DNA of 64,000 nt, taken from NCBI RefSeq assembly GCF_026967935.1, contig NZ_JAPVBL010000001.1, positions 62,001-126,000 of the forward strand. The letters run 5' to 3'. The number at the start of each line of letters is the position of its first letter. Within the stretch, counting starts at the first letter, position 1. The DNA comes from Modestobacter sp. VKM Ac-2982. Its GTDB lineage: Bacteria > Actinomycetota > Actinomycetes > Mycobacteriales > Geodermatophilaceae. Position numbers and translations under genes: made by a program. The notes under the pieces are model-generated. The model was not told the DNA's origin and did no database searches. It was given only the letters and a program-made list of their open reading frames with translations. Below are positions 25,441-33,745 of the stretch, piece by piece.

Positions 25441-27326
25441 GCACCGATCAGGGCCAAAATCGCGACTTTGGCCCCTCCGCCGCCGATCCGGTGCTGGTCG
25501 AGATCGTGGCCGGCACGCTGGCCGCCATCGAGAAGGAGGTGGAGACGTCGATCGGGCGGACCTCCCGCTCCCCGATGATCCGCGACGCGCACGACTTCCG
25601 GGCCGGCATCCACGACCGGCAGCTGCGCAAGCTCACCGGCCGCTCGTACTCCGCACTGGTGCAGCCGGTGGTCCGCGACCACCCGATCGACACGATGAAC
25701 CCCGGCGACGTCTACTTCCACAACGACGTCTACCTGTCCGAGGGCGGGATCGGCCACCTGCCCGACCTGTGCGTGACGGTGCCGGTCTTCGCCGACGTGG
25801 CCGGTCAGCCGACCGTGGTCGCCTTCATCCAGGCGTTCGGCCACCACGACGACATCGGCGGCGCGGTGCCGGGCTCGATGCCGTCGGCGGCCACCAGCGT
25901 GTTCGAGGAGGGCCTGATGGTCCCCCCGATCAAGCTGTGGGACCGCGGCGTCCGCAACGACGCCGCGCTGACGATCATGACCCGCAACTCGCGGATGCCC
26001 GACTCGCTCGCCGCCGACCTGGACGCCGAGTGCTCGGCCTGCCTGGCCGGGGCGCGCCGGCTGGGCGAGCTGTTCGACCGGTACGGCGTCGCTGCGGTGG
26101 AGGCGTGCTTCGAGTCGATCCTGAGCAGCTCGACCGAGGTGTACCGGCGGGAGATCCTCTCCCAGATCCCCGACGGCTCCTACGTCTGGGAGGACTACGC
26201 CGAGCACGACGGCGTCGACGCCCCCCAGCTGCACCGGCAGCGGATCACGCTCACCATGGACTCCACCAAGGACGTCCCGCTGGTCATCGACTTCACCGGC
26301 ACCGGCCCGCAGGCCAAGGGGCCGATCAACCACTGCGGCGACTACGCCGACGGCAACTTCCTGAAGAAGTGGCTGGCGCCGATCCTGCGCAACCTGGCCG
26401 AGTCACCGGAGCGGATGGCGCAGCTGGACGTCAACGAGGGCGTCGTCCCGCTGATCGAGATGCGGTTCCCGGAGAAGGGCACCCTGCTCACCCCGATCTT
26501 CCCGGCGCCCACCAACGCCCGGACGTTCGTGATCCTGCGACTGCTCGGCGTGCTGGCCGGGGTGCTGGCCAAGGCGACCGGCGGTCGGATGCCCGCCGAC
26601 CAGGAGACGATCCGGTACACCGGCGTCTACGGCACCGACGCCAACGGCGAGCCGTACCTGATGCGCGAGGTGCTCGGGGGCGGCTCCGGCGGGCGGTACT
26701 ACGCCGACGGCGAGGACACCATCCACGTCGTCCCGGACTCCCGGAACCTGCCCACCGAGTTCACCGAGTCCCGGTTCCCGCTGCGGATCGAGCGGCTCGC
26801 CCTGGCGAAGGACTCCGGCGGCCCGGGCCGGTACCGCGGCGGCTGCGGCTACGAGAAGGACATCCGGGTGCTCCGGGACGCGCACTTCATGTCCATCGCC
26901 GACCGGTCGATCCTGTCCTGCTGGGGGGTGAAGGGCGGCAAGGCCGGGCGACCGTTCTCGATCACCGTGGACCCGGGTGGGCCGGACGAGCACGAGGTCG
27001 ACGCGCTGGCCGACGCCGAGCCGCTGAAGGCCGGCACCGTGGTGCGGGTGCGGACGACGGGCGGCGGCGGCTGGGGCGACCCGCTGGACCGGCCGGTCGA
27101 GGAGGTGCTGCGGGACATCGCCTGGCACAAGGTCAGCGTCGCCGGCGCCCGGGACGACTATGGCGTGGTCGTGCGGGACGACGGCACGGCGGACGACGCC
27201 GCGACCGAGGCCCTGCGCGCGTCGATGCGGGCCGCACGTCCGGATGTCGAGCCGTTCTTCGACCGCGGCCCCGGCTACGCGCTGCTGTCCGGCGGCGAGA
27301 CGTACAACGAGTTCGACCTCCTCTGA
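25437..27326 (+). CDS. hyuB: Hydantoinase/5-oxoprolinase subunit B
   Basis: 629 aa. The core from about residue 17 carries HyuB motifs: EVETSIGRTSRSPMIRD, DFRAGIHD, NDVYLSEGGIGHLPDL, FGHHDDIGG and, near the end, GGGGWGDPLDRP. It is the catalytic partner of HyuA and is translationally coupled to it (ATGA). The N-terminal residues about 4-13 (DQGQNRDFGP) are encoded by a 25-bp palindromic repeat (25451-25475) that also occurs outside genes at 61646. This suggests that a mobile repeat extended or altered the start of the gene. A terminator hairpin follows at 27356. Confidence 0.92.
   Translation: MSTDQGQNRDFGPSAADPVLVEIVAGTLAAIEKEVETSIGRTSRSPMIRDAHDFRAGIHDRQLRKLTGRSYSALVQPVVRDHPIDTMNPGDVYFHNDVYLSEGGIGHLPDLCVTVPVFADVAGQPTVVAFIQAFGHHDDIGGAVPGSMPSAATSVFEEGLMVPPIKLWDRGVRNDAALTIMTRNSRMPDSLAADLDAECSACLAGARRLGELFDRYGVAAVEACFESILSSSTEVYRREILSQIPDGSYVWEDYAEHDGVDAPQLHRQRITLTMDSTKDVPLVIDFTGTGPQAKGPINHCGDYADGNFLKKWLAPILRNLAESPERMAQLDVNEGVVPLIEMRFPEKGTLLTPIFPAPTNARTFVILRLLGVLAGVLAKATGGRMPADQETIRYTGVYGTDANGEPYLMREVLGGGSGGRYYADGEDTIHVVPDSRNLPTEFTESRFPLRIERLALAKDSGGPGRYRGGCGYEKDIRVLRDAHFMSIADRSILSCWGVKGGKAGRPFSITVDPGGPDEHEVDALADAEPLKAGTVVRVRTTGGGGWGDPLDRPVEEVLRDIAWHKVSVAGARDDYGVVVRDDGTADDAATEALRASMRAARPDVEPFFDRGPGYALLSGGETYNEFDLL
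25451..25475. repeat. Palindromic repeat GGGCCAA..TTGGCCCC inside hyuB
   Basis: The 25-mer is imperfectly palindromic around a TCGCGA centre, with arms GGGCCAA and TTGGCCC. It is identical at 24 of 25 positions to 61646-61670. Here it is in frame and encodes part of the HyuB N-terminus. Confidence 0.8.
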
Positions 27327-27355
27327 CCGGGCCCGTCACGATCCGGTCACACCCG

Positions 27356-27378
27356 CCCGGCGCGAGGAACGCGCCGGG
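27356..27378 (+). terminator. Perfect 9-bp hairpin after hyuB
   Basis: CCCGGCGCG (27356-27364), loop AGGAA, CGCGCCGGG (27370-27378). It lies 30 nt after the hyuB stop and is the likely terminator of hyuAB. Confidence 0.75.
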
Positions 27379-27443
27379 GGCGGGCGGTACGTACCGGTCC
27401 GTCACGAGTCGGCGACAGGTGCTCGCCGTCGAGCGTGATGCGA

Positions 27444-27519
27444 CCGGCTGAGGCAATGGCTGTGGTGTCCGAACTCTGCGGCAGGCCGTCCCGGGCCCGC
27501 CCTGACGAGAGGAACCACC
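27444..27519 (+). promoter_or_regulatory. Upstream control block of first duplicated lipoprotein gene
   Basis: The segment from 27444 (CCGGCTGAGGCAAT then CTGTGGTGTCC) and the leader GACGAGAGGAACCACC are repeated before the paralogue at 28473 (block starting about 28398). Conservation in a duplicate that diverged in coding sequence suggests a promoter and ribosome site. No standard -35/-10 pair is obvious. Confidence 0.5.
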
Positions 27520-28068
27520 GTGAAGCAGACCCGTCCCATCACCAAGCTCCTCCTCGCCGGCAGCCTCGTCGTGGCTCCGTTCACGCTGGCAGCCTGTGGC
27601 GATGACACCGCCGGCCCCGAGGAGGACGTGAGCGTCGGCGACATCCAGGAGGACGAGGCTGTCGACGCCGACGCCGACGCCGGCCTCGACGCCGGCGCCG
27701 AGGCCGGGCTCGGCTACGACGGCCTCTACGACTCCGCGTTCTACGCGGGGTCGAGCGACTACGTGGGCCAGGAGGTGACCGTGTCGGCCACCGTGGACGA
27801 GGTGTTCGGCCCGAACTCCTTCAGCATCGCCGGCACCGAGGACACCTCCGTCGAGCCGCTGCTCGTCGTGGGCGCGGACTCGGCCAACGCCTTGGAGGGC
27901 GGCGAGGTCGTGCAGGTCACCGGCACCGTGCAGAGCGGGTTCACCGAGACCGGCGTCGAGGACGAGCTGGGGATCGACCTGACCGACGACGCGTTCGCCG
28001 ACTTCGAGGACCAGCAGTACATCGTCGCGGACAGCGTGGACACCTCGGTGCCGACCGAGACCGAGTGA
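27520..28068 (+). CDS. Secreted lipoprotein, first copy of tandem pair
   Basis: 182 aa. Signal peptide with lipobox LAAC (Cys25), acidic Asp/Ala-rich linker (about 28-65), then an OB-like beta domain (about 78-178): VGQEVTVSATVDEV, NSFSIAGTEDTSVEPLLVVG, GGEVVQVTGTV. GTG 27520 follows GAGAGGAACC. It is paralogous to the next gene at 28473 over its full length, and flanking promoter and terminator sequences are also duplicated. Function is unknown; the domain could bind a small ligand at the wall. Confidence 0.82.
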   Translation: MKQTRPITKLLLAGSLVVAPFTLAACGDDTAGPEEDVSVGDIQEDEAVDADADAGLDAGAEAGLGYDGLYDSAFYAGSSDYVGQEVTVSATVDEVFGPNSFSIAGTEDTSVEPLLVVGADSANALEGGEVVQVTGTVQSGFTETGVEDELGIDLTDDAFADFEDQQYIVADSVDTSVPTETE

Positions 28069-28089
28069 CGCCACCGTGACCCCTGTGCG

Positions 28090-28125
28090 GGCTCGTGCGG
28101 TGCCCGGGAGGTCGCCGCACGAGCC
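28090..28125 (+). terminator. Hairpin terminator of first lipoprotein copy
   Basis: GGCTCGTGCGG (28090-28100) pairs exactly with CCGCACGAGCC (28115-28125) around a 14-nt loop. The same sequence context (GTGCGGTGCCCGGG then CGCACG and GCCGCGCCAGGTGGCC) recurs after the second copy. Confidence 0.75.
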
Positions 28126-28171
28126 GCGCCAGGTGGCCGACACCGGGCGGGCACCGCAGGCTCGACCGGTG

Positions 28172-28321
28172 ATGAACGAGACCGAGCCGGAGACCGACCA
28201 GACCAACCTGCACCCCGGCCAGCACGACGAGGGCGGCACCGGCGGCATGGCCACCCGGGAGCTGCAGGCCCGCCACTCCGACGACGAGGACGGCGAGGAC
28301 GGCGACCGAGAGCACGGCTGA
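28172..28321 (+). CDS. Small acidic hydrophilic protein (hypothetical)
   Basis: 49 aa, rich in Glu, Asp, Gly and His, with no hydrophobic segment. It lies between the two duplicated lipoprotein units and is absent from the end of the second unit. ATG 28172 has only a weak site upstream. Codon use is like that of its neighbours. It may be a real small intrinsically disordered protein, but this is uncertain. Confidence 0.4.
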   Translation: MNETEPETDQTNLHPGQHDEGGTGGMATRELQARHSDDEDGEDGDREHG

Positions 28322-28397
28322 CGAGGACGCGGAGGGGACCGTGCTGCGCGCCCCGCCACGTGTCGGCGTCGAGTTCTCGCCGGCGGGCATGGTATCG

Positions 28398-28472
28398 CCG
28401 GCTGTGGCAATCACTGTGGTGTCCGGAACCCGTGGCGGGCACCCTGCGCCCGGCTCGACGAGAGGAACCACC
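28398..28472 (+). promoter_or_regulatory. Upstream control block of second duplicated lipoprotein gene
   Basis: This is the counterpart of 27444-27519: CCGGCTGTGGCAAT, then CTGTGGTGTCC, a variable GC-rich part and the same leader CGACGAGAGGAACCACC. Confidence 0.5.
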
Positions 28473-29048
28473 GTGCAGCAGCACACCCGTCCCATCGCGA
28501 AGCTCTTCCTCGCCGGCATCCTGGCCGTTGCGCCCGTCACCCTGGCCGCCTGTGGCAACGAAGGCGCCGGCGACGACACTGCCGCCGGCGACGACCCGGC
28601 CGGCTCCGACGAGGTGTGGAGCGCCGGGGACCTGCTGGAGCAGCGGGAGGGGGAGGGGGCCGAGGCCGACGTCGAGGCCGACGCGGACGCCGGTTTCAAC
28701 GGCAGCTACGGCTCCGGGTTCTACGAGCAGTCGAGTGACCTCGTGGGCGAGGAGGTGACCGTGTCGGCGACCGTGGACCAGGTGGTCGACCCGAACTCCT
28801 TCTCCATCACCGGCGTCGAGGACACCTCCGCCGAGCCGCTGCTCGTCGTGGGCTCGGACATCGCGGGCGTCCTCGAGGACGGTCAGGTGCTCCTCGTCAC
28901 CGGGACCGTGCAGAGCGGGTTCGACGAGGTCGCGGTCGAGGAGGAGCTGGGCCTCGACCTGACCGACGACGCGTTCGGCGACTTCGCGGGCCAGCAGTAC
29001 ATCGTCGCCGAGAGCGTCGACATCGAGGTACCGGCCGAGGACGAGTGA
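28473..29048 (+). CDS. Secreted lipoprotein, second copy of tandem pair
   Basis: 191 aa. It has the same plan as the gene at 27520: TRPIAKLFLAG signal region, LAAC lipobox, acidic linker (longer, with a Glu/Gly-rich run) and the OB-like domain (VGEEVTVSATVDQV, NSFSITGVEDTSAEPLLVVG). Differences are concentrated in the linker, consistent with an old duplication followed by divergence. GTG 28473 follows the same GAGAGGAACC ribosome site. Function unknown. Confidence 0.82.
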   Translation: MQQHTRPIAKLFLAGILAVAPVTLAACGNEGAGDDTAAGDDPAGSDEVWSAGDLLEQREGEGAEADVEADADAGFNGSYGSGFYEQSSDLVGEEVTVSATVDQVVDPNSFSITGVEDTSAEPLLVVGSDIAGVLEDGQVLLVTGTVQSGFDEVAVEEELGLDLTDDAFGDFAGQQYIVAESVDIEVPAEDE

Positions 29049-29069
29049 CCCACCCGGGCACCGCGCGAA

Positions 29070-29100
29070 CCCGTGCGGTGCCCGGGCGGCAGCGCACGGG
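29070..29100 (+). terminator. Hairpin terminator of second lipoprotein copy
   Basis: CCCGTGCG (29070-29077) pairs with CGCACGGG (29093-29100), loop 15 nt. It is homologous to the hairpin at 28090-28125, so the duplicated unit includes the terminator. Confidence 0.65.
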
Positions 29101-29177
29101 CCGCGCCAGGTGGCCGGTGCCGGTCGTACGACGTGCCCTCCACGGTGAGGGGCGCGACGGAACGCGGGACCGGCCGG

Positions 29178-29663
29178 TCAGGCCGCCCCTCGCCGGAGCC
29201 ACCGCCGTCGTCGGGGTGGCACGACCGGCTCCGACACCGCGGGCCCGGGGACGACGACCGGGCGGCTGAGCCGCCACTCGGCGACCATCTCCTCGACGTC
29301 CGGCATCCCGACCGCGATCCACGGACCGTCGACCGGCTGCCGGTAGTACCGGTCGACCCGGGCGACGTGCGCCTCGACCACCGCGCGGGCCAGCTCCTCG
29401 GTGGGCTGCCGGGCGACCCGGGCGGGCAGCTCCTCGCGCTCCTTCCGCAGCGCCAACCCGGTGGGCATGATCGCGGCGACGTCGGCCTCCTACCGCCGCG
29501 CCCACTCCAGCGCCCACTCGTAGGTGGTCTTCTCCCGGTCCCGCCGGGGCAGTGGCTTGCCGGCGCCGGCGAGCCCCTCCAGGTCGCCCCGCTCGCGGGC
29601 CTGTGAGATCTGGTGCTCGACCCAGGTCTCGAACGACATGCCCTCCGGCTTGCGTTCCGTCAT
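29178..29663 (-). pseudogene. DUF1992 (DnaJ-family-C28-like) gene interrupted by an in-frame amber codon
   Basis: Reading from ATG 29663, which has a strong GGAGGAGG site, the frame gives a DUF1992 protein: SFETWVEHQISQARERGDLEGLAGAGKPLP, the hallmark of this domain. At 29490-29492 the codon is TAG, the 58th. The same frame then continues to 29178 with the rest of the domain and a C-terminal part ending in Pro/Arg-rich sequence. No other defect is seen. Either a recent nonsense mutation or a sequencing error (for example CAG or GAG) explains it. The 3' part could still be translated from ATG 29468. The function of DUF1992 is unknown. Confidence 0.8.
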
Positions 29664-29702
29664 CGGCGTCCTCCTCCACGCTCCTCTGCCAGTCTGGGAC
29701 GC

Positions 29703-30284
29703 ATGCGGACGACGAGCACGCGCGAGGTCTACCGGAACCCGTGGCTCCGGCTGCGGGAGGACGCCATCGAGCTGGACGACGGGTCACCGAGCGTCTACTC
29801 CGTCGTCGAGCGTCCCCACTTCGGCCTGGTGATCGCCGCCGAGCGGGAGGGCTTCTGGCTGGTCGAGCAGTTCCGCCACCCGCTGGGCCGCCGGTCCTGG
29901 GAGTTCCCGCAGGGCACCTGGTCCGGGGGCGTCCAGCCGGCCGGCGCGGACGGGTCGGCCGAGGCACTGGCGCGGACCGAGCTGGCCGAGGAGACGGGCC
30001 TGCGCGCCGCCACCCTCCGGCACCTCGGGCACCTGGACCTGGCGCCGGGGCTCACCACCCAGGAGTTCGACGTCTGGCTGGCCGAGGACCTGACGCCCGG
30101 TCCCACCGCGCGCGAGGCGACCGAGGCCGACATGCGCTCGGCGTTCGTCCCCGAGGCCGAGTTCCGGGCGATGGTGCGCGACGGCCGGTTCTCCGACGGC
30201 CCCTCGCTGGCCGCCTACGGCCTGCTGCTGCTCGCCCGCGCCGCGGAGGCCGACACGGCGCAGGCGGCGGATCCCGAGGAGTGA
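29703..30284 (+). CDS. Nudix hydrolase, ADP-ribose pyrophosphatase-like
   Basis: 193 aa. N-terminal strand region YRNPWLRLREDAIELDDG and VEQFRHPLGRRSWEFPQGT resemble ADP-sugar pyrophosphatases. The Nudix helix reads TELAEETGL, with Thr in place of the usual Arg of REUXEE and Gly in place of the preceding Glu; the two metal-binding Glu of EE are kept. It probably cleaves a nucleoside diphosphate derivative, with reduced or changed activity possible. ATG 29703 is divergent from the DUF1992 gene, 39 bp apart. Confidence 0.8.
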   Translation: MRTTSTREVYRNPWLRLREDAIELDDGSPSVYSVVERPHFGLVIAAEREGFWLVEQFRHPLGRRSWEFPQGTWSGGVQPAGADGSAEALARTELAEETGLRAATLRHLGHLDLAPGLTTQEFDVWLAEDLTPGPTAREATEADMRSAFVPEAEFRAMVRDGRFSDGPSLAAYGLLLLARAAEADTAQAADPEE

Positions 30285-30313
30285 ACTCCAGCCCGGCCGG
30301 GAACCGAGGAGCC

Positions 30314-30709
30314 ATGGACGAACCTGCCCCCAACGTCGAGGTCACGGTCACCACGCACGATGCGGAGTCCGCCGAGATCACGGTCATCGGCGAGCTGACC
30401 GAGCACGCGCGCCGACCCCTGGTCCGTGCGATGACCGACCTGATGCTGGCCGACGCCACGCTCAAGCAGGTCCGGGTCGACCTGTGCGAGGTGACCTTCA
30501 TGAACTCCGCCGGGATGGCGACGCTGGTGCAGCTGGAGCGGATGGCCCAGCCCCGGGGCATCGACACGCCGCTGGTGGTGCACACCGCCGCCGTCGCCCG
30601 CCCGCTGCAGCTCAGCGGCCTCTGGCGGCGCTTCACCATCATCGACCGCCGCGAGGGCCACCCGGAGGACGTGCACGAGGCCACCCCGCGCAGCCCCGAG
30701 CACAGCTGA
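30314..30709 (+). CDS. STAS-domain anti-sigma factor antagonist
   Basis: 131 aa, one STAS domain (about 8-110). The core VDLCEVTFMNSAGMATLVQL includes Ser in MNSAGM at the position phosphorylated by RsbW-type kinases in SpoIIAA/RsbV proteins. It would bind an anti-sigma kinase and free a sigma factor. The ATPase at 32562 is a possible partner class, but they are not adjacent. It starts with ATG 30314 after GAGGA and lies 29 bp after the Nudix gene, possibly cotranscribed. Confidence 0.85.
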   Translation: MDEPAPNVEVTVTTHDAESAEITVIGELTEHARRPLVRAMTDLMLADATLKQVRVDLCEVTFMNSAGMATLVQLERMAQPRGIDTPLVVHTAAVARPLQLSGLWRRFTIIDRREGHPEDVHEATPRSPEHS

Positions 30710-30782
30710 GCCCCGGCGCGTTTCCGGCAGGCGTGACCGGGCACAGCCTCCGGGTCACCACCACCGTCGAGCAGGAGGTCGC

Positions 30783-30980
30783 ATGTCCCGGTCCGCCCGT
30801 CCCCGTCCGGTGCGTCGCACTGTCGCCGCGTTCGCCATCGTCGCCGCCTCCCTGACGACAGCTGCCTGCGGAGACGACGTCGTCGACGACGGCGTCGAGC
30901 AGAACGTGGAGGAGGGTGTCGACGAGGTCGAGCAGGGCGTCGACGACCTGGAGCAGGAGATCGAGGACACCGAGGGCTGA
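30783..30980 (+). CDS. Small acidic lipoprotein
   Basis: 65 aa. Arg-rich head, hydrophobic run, lipobox TAAC (Cys29), then a 36-residue very acidic tail with VE/VD heptad-like repeats that could form a helix. ATG 30783 follows CAGGAGG. Similar small lipoproteins are common in related genomes; function unknown. A perfect hairpin follows. Confidence 0.75.
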   Translation: MSRSARPRPVRRTVAAFAIVAASLTTAACGDDVVDDGVEQNVEEGVDEVEQGVDDLEQEIEDTEG

Positions 30981-30993
30981 CCGCCGGCGACGC

Positions 30994-31030
30994 CAGCTGA
31001 CCGGTCCGGCCCGACCGGACCGGTCAGCTG
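30994..31030. terminator. Perfect 16-bp bidirectional hairpin terminator
   Basis: CAGCTGACCGGTCCGG (30994-31009) pairs exactly with 31015-31030, loop CCCGA. It lies between the convergent small lipoprotein and MarR genes; the MarR stop codon is inside the right arm. Confidence 0.88.
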
Positions 31031-31605
31031 GGGTCGGGCATGCCCCCGGGCACGCGGCCCAGGGTGATGAGCCAGCGGCGGAGCAGCCCGGCCAGCTGCG
31101 TGCGCTCCTCGGGCGACAGGGCCGCCAGCATCCCGTGCTCGGTCTCCAGGTGGTCCGGCAACGCCGCGTCCAGCGCCGTCCGCCCCGCGTCGGTCAGCGT
31201 GACCACGACGGCCCGCCCGTCGGCCTCACTGCGCCCGCGGGTGATCAGGCCCTTCTCCTCCAGCCGGTCCAGCCGCTGGGTGATGGCCCCGGACGTGACC
31301 AGCGCGGTGCGCATCAACGCGGTGGGGGTCAGCTGGTAGGGCTCCCCCGCCCGGCGCAGGGCCGCGAGGACGTCGAAGGACGGGGCATCGAGCCCGTGCC
31401 GGGCGAAGGTGGCCCGCTGGGCCAGGAAGACCTCCCGCTGCAACTGGCTGATCCGGCCGATGACGCCCATCGGTGAGCAGTCGAGGTCCGGCCGCTCCTG
31501 CGCCCACTGCGCCAGGATCACGTCCATCGCGTCCCCGGTGCCGGCGTCCTCCGTGCCGGCGTCCACGTCGCGCGTGGGCATCGACCCGTCGAGCAGGTCG
31601 CTCAC
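31024..31605 (-). CDS. MarR-family transcriptional regulator
   Basis: 193 aa with a winged helix (about 60-165): LDAPSFDVLAALRRAG, LTPTALMRTALVTSGAITQRLDRLEEKGLI and RGRSEADGRAVVVTLT (wing). A 30-residue acidic N-terminal extension is unusual. Its GTG start overlaps the stop of the NmrA-like gene (4 bp), so the two form an operon and the regulator probably controls it. An N-terminal residue set for ligand binding is not identifiable. Confidence 0.88.
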   Translation of the reverse strand: MSDLLDGSMPTRDVDAGTEDAGTGDAMDVILAQWAQERPDLDCSPMGVIGRISQLQREVFLAQRATFARHGLDAPSFDVLAALRRAGEPYQLTPTALMRTALVTSGAITQRLDRLEEKGLITRGRSEADGRAVVVTLTDAGRTALDAALPDHLETEHGMLAALSPEERTQLAGLLRRWLITLGRVPGGMPDPS

Positions 31606-32459
31606 GGAGTCGGCTCCCCGGGCCGCGGCAGGTCGGCGAGGTGCTCGGCGAAGGTGCGCGGCGGGCGGCCGAGCAGGTCGGTGAGCACCCGCGGGCTGCC
31701 GACGAAGCCGTGCGCCCGGTAGTGGTCGAACATCGTGCGCCGGCAGCGGGCGGCGTAGCCGGTGGGCACCTCACCACCGGGGATGACGTCGTCGGCGACG
31801 ACCTCGTCACCGAGCCACTCGCCGATCAGCTCGGCCAGCCGCGGTGCGGTGAGCGCCTCCGGGCCGGCCGCCTCGAAGGTGCCGCCGTCCAGGCCGTCCT
31901 CGGTGAGCAGCACCGCTGCGGCCTCGGCCACGTCCCGCACGTCGACGAGGGACTGCGCGCTCCGCAGGCCCCACAGGCTGCGGAGCACGCCACTGGTGCG
32001 CGCCGCCTCCAGCTCCGGGTGCAGGTTCTCGGCGTAGGAGGCGGGCTGCAGCACCCGCCAGGAGGCCAACCCGCTGGCGTCCAGTGCCTCTTCGGCCAGG
32101 TCCTTGCCGGCGTGGTGGGGCATCACCCGCAGCTGCGGGCGCATCACCGAGTGGTAGACCATCCGCGGCAGCCCCGCCCGGCGCGCCTCGGCGAACAGGG
32201 CGGCCGCCCCCTCGGCCTCGTCCGGGTCGAAGTTCGGCCAGATCAGGTACGCCGCGTCCGCGCCTCCGAACACCGAGGACCAGGCCATCGGCGAGGTCAG
32301 CTCGGCGACGACGACCTCGGCGCCGAGCTCGGCCAGTTCGGGCCGGGGGCCGCGGCGGGAGACCACGGCGCGCACGGACTCCCCCCGGGCGCGCAGGGCA
32401 CGAACGACCGCCGTCCCCGTCAGCCCGCCGGCCGCAGTCACCACGATCACACCGGACAT
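31602..32459 (-). CDS. NmrA/YwnB-like NAD(P)-binding oxidoreductase
   Basis: 285 aa, atypical SDR with Rossmann motif VTAAGGLTG at the N-terminus (usual form TGATGxxG), and no YxxxK pair. It is most like NmrA/azoreductase-type quinone or redox-sensing proteins (VYHSVMRPQ, RVLQPASYAENL). It is first in a two-gene operon with the MarR regulator, a combination often used against electrophiles. ATG 32459 starts the Rossmann strand; the longer upstream reading frame is not supported. Confidence 0.85.
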   Translation of the reverse strand: MSGVIVVTAAGGLTGTAVVRALRARGESVRAVVSRRGPRPELAELGAEVVVAELTSPMAWSSVFGGADAAYLIWPNFDPDEAEGAAALFAEARRAGLPRMVYHSVMRPQLRVMPHHAGKDLAEEALDASGLASWRVLQPASYAENLHPELEAARTSGVLRSLWGLRSAQSLVDVRDVAEAAAVLLTEDGLDGGTFEAAGPEALTAPRLAELIGEWLGDEVVADDVIPGGEVPTGYAARCRRTMFDHYRAHGFVGSPRVLTDLLGRPPRTFAEHLADLPRPGEPTP

Positions 32460-32561
32460 CTTAGTTCTGAAGGACCTCGGTGGGCAGTTCCCGTGCCCAG
32501 AGGGGGGAGATCGGGTTCCCGGCACGGTGACGAGCGACCCCGGCCGTCACCGTGGCCCGGC

Positions 32562-33614
32562 TCAGCGCAACGGTGAGCTCAGCCGGACCGTCAGGCCGTC
32601 CGGCCCGGGCAGCAGGTCGACGTGGTCCCAGAGCTTGCGGGCCAGCCACAGGCCCATGCCGCCCTGGGAGAGGTCGTCGCCGTGCGCCGGCTGGAACCCG
32701 GCGAGCGGGTCGGCGAACCCGGTGCCGCAGTCGCTGATGGTGCAGACCACCCGGTCGGTCGAGACCCACACCCGGGCCGCCACCGGTGGGGTGCCGTGCC
32801 GGAACGCGTTGGCCGCGATCTCGCTGACCGCCAGGTGCAGGTCGGTGCACTGGTCCCGATCCGGCACGCAGGTGGCGAGCACCGCGGCCAGCTGGTGCCG
32901 CAGGGTGCCCAGCGACCGGGCGCCGTCGGCGGCGAACAGCGGCGGGCCGCCCTCCATCGGCTCGCGCAGCAGCGGCAGCGCGGCCAGGTACTGCGCCGGC
33001 GGCAGGTAGCCGGCGCTCGCCACCGGGACGCCGTCGACGAGCAGGTGCGGATGGGTGTGCCCGGCGCTGGCCACGACGTCGACGGGCAGCTTCCGCTGGT
33101 CGTAGACGCAGAGCGCGTCCAGCGGGGACCCGGCGAGCAGCTCGTTGACCGCCGACTCGTAGCGCTGCCCCTCCCGCCAGGCGCGGGGCACCGGTCCGAA
33201 CTCCGGTGTGCCCAGGACCCGGAGCACCCCCGACGGCGACGCGGCGGCCCGGTCGAGCAGCCGACGGGTGGCGATGACGGCGTCCGGCGCGCGGGCGCCG
33301 CGCATCGCGACGCGGGGGTCGCTGAGCAGCCGGTCCTCGGGGGCCCCCACCGCCGAGCGCAGCAGCTCGGCCGTCTCCTCCGCGCAGGACAGCACCATCA
33401 CGTCCCCGGCGGCCAGGCCGGCCTCCAGCCAGGGGACGGCGCCGGCGAGCAGCGCGTCGTCGGAGCCGAACACCAGGGCCGTGTGGCCGTGCGTCGGCGC
33501 GGGCCGGGAACTCGGCACCTCCTCCCGGGCGCGCTGCACCGGCAGCGCGGGACGAGCTCCGAGAACGGACACGACACCTCTCGACCGACGGTGGACCCTG
33601 GGAACTGCTGGCAT
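32562..33614 (-). CDS. MEDS-domain sensor with anti-sigma-factor-type ATPase domain
   Basis: 350 aa. Residues about 45-200 form a MEDS/DcmR-type sensory domain (GHTALVFGSDDALLAGAVPWLEAG). Residues about 225-345 are an HATPase_c of the RsbW/SpoIIAB class with DLHLAVSEIAANAFRHG (N box), SDCGTGF (G1) and GGMGLWLARKL (G2). It probably binds anti-sigma antagonists or acts as a kinase in a general-stress or sporulation network. ATG 33614 was chosen; GTG 33572, preceded by GAGAGG, is an equally possible start that removes 14 residues. Confidence 0.82.
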   Translation of the reverse strand: MPAVPRVHRRSRGVVSVLGARPALPVQRAREEVPSSRPAPTHGHTALVFGSDDALLAGAVPWLEAGLAAGDVMVLSCAEETAELLRSAVGAPEDRLLSDPRVAMRGARAPDAVIATRRLLDRAAASPSGVLRVLGTPEFGPVPRAWREGQRYESAVNELLAGSPLDALCVYDQRKLPVDVVASAGHTHPHLLVDGVPVASAGYLPPAQYLAALPLLREPMEGGPPLFAADGARSLGTLRHQLAAVLATCVPDRDQCTDLHLAVSEIAANAFRHGTPPVAARVWVSTDRVVCTISDCGTGFADPLAGFQPAHGDDLSQGGMGLWLARKLWDHVDLLPGPDGLTVRLSSPLR

Positions 33615-33745
33615 TCTCAATCACCCACCCCTGGTCTCGGCAACCGCCCCCCAGAACAGCACTCCCCCGATCGAGTGAACCGCCGCACAGTGGCACGAAG
33701 GGCGACGGCCGTGGAGCTGGGAGTCACGACGTGCCGGGCGTCGGG

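Noticed and set aside
32455-32475. CTTAGTTCTGAAG as a MarR operator before the NmrA-like gene
   Set aside because: Only 6 of 13 positions are symmetric; too weak to annotate, although its location is suitable.
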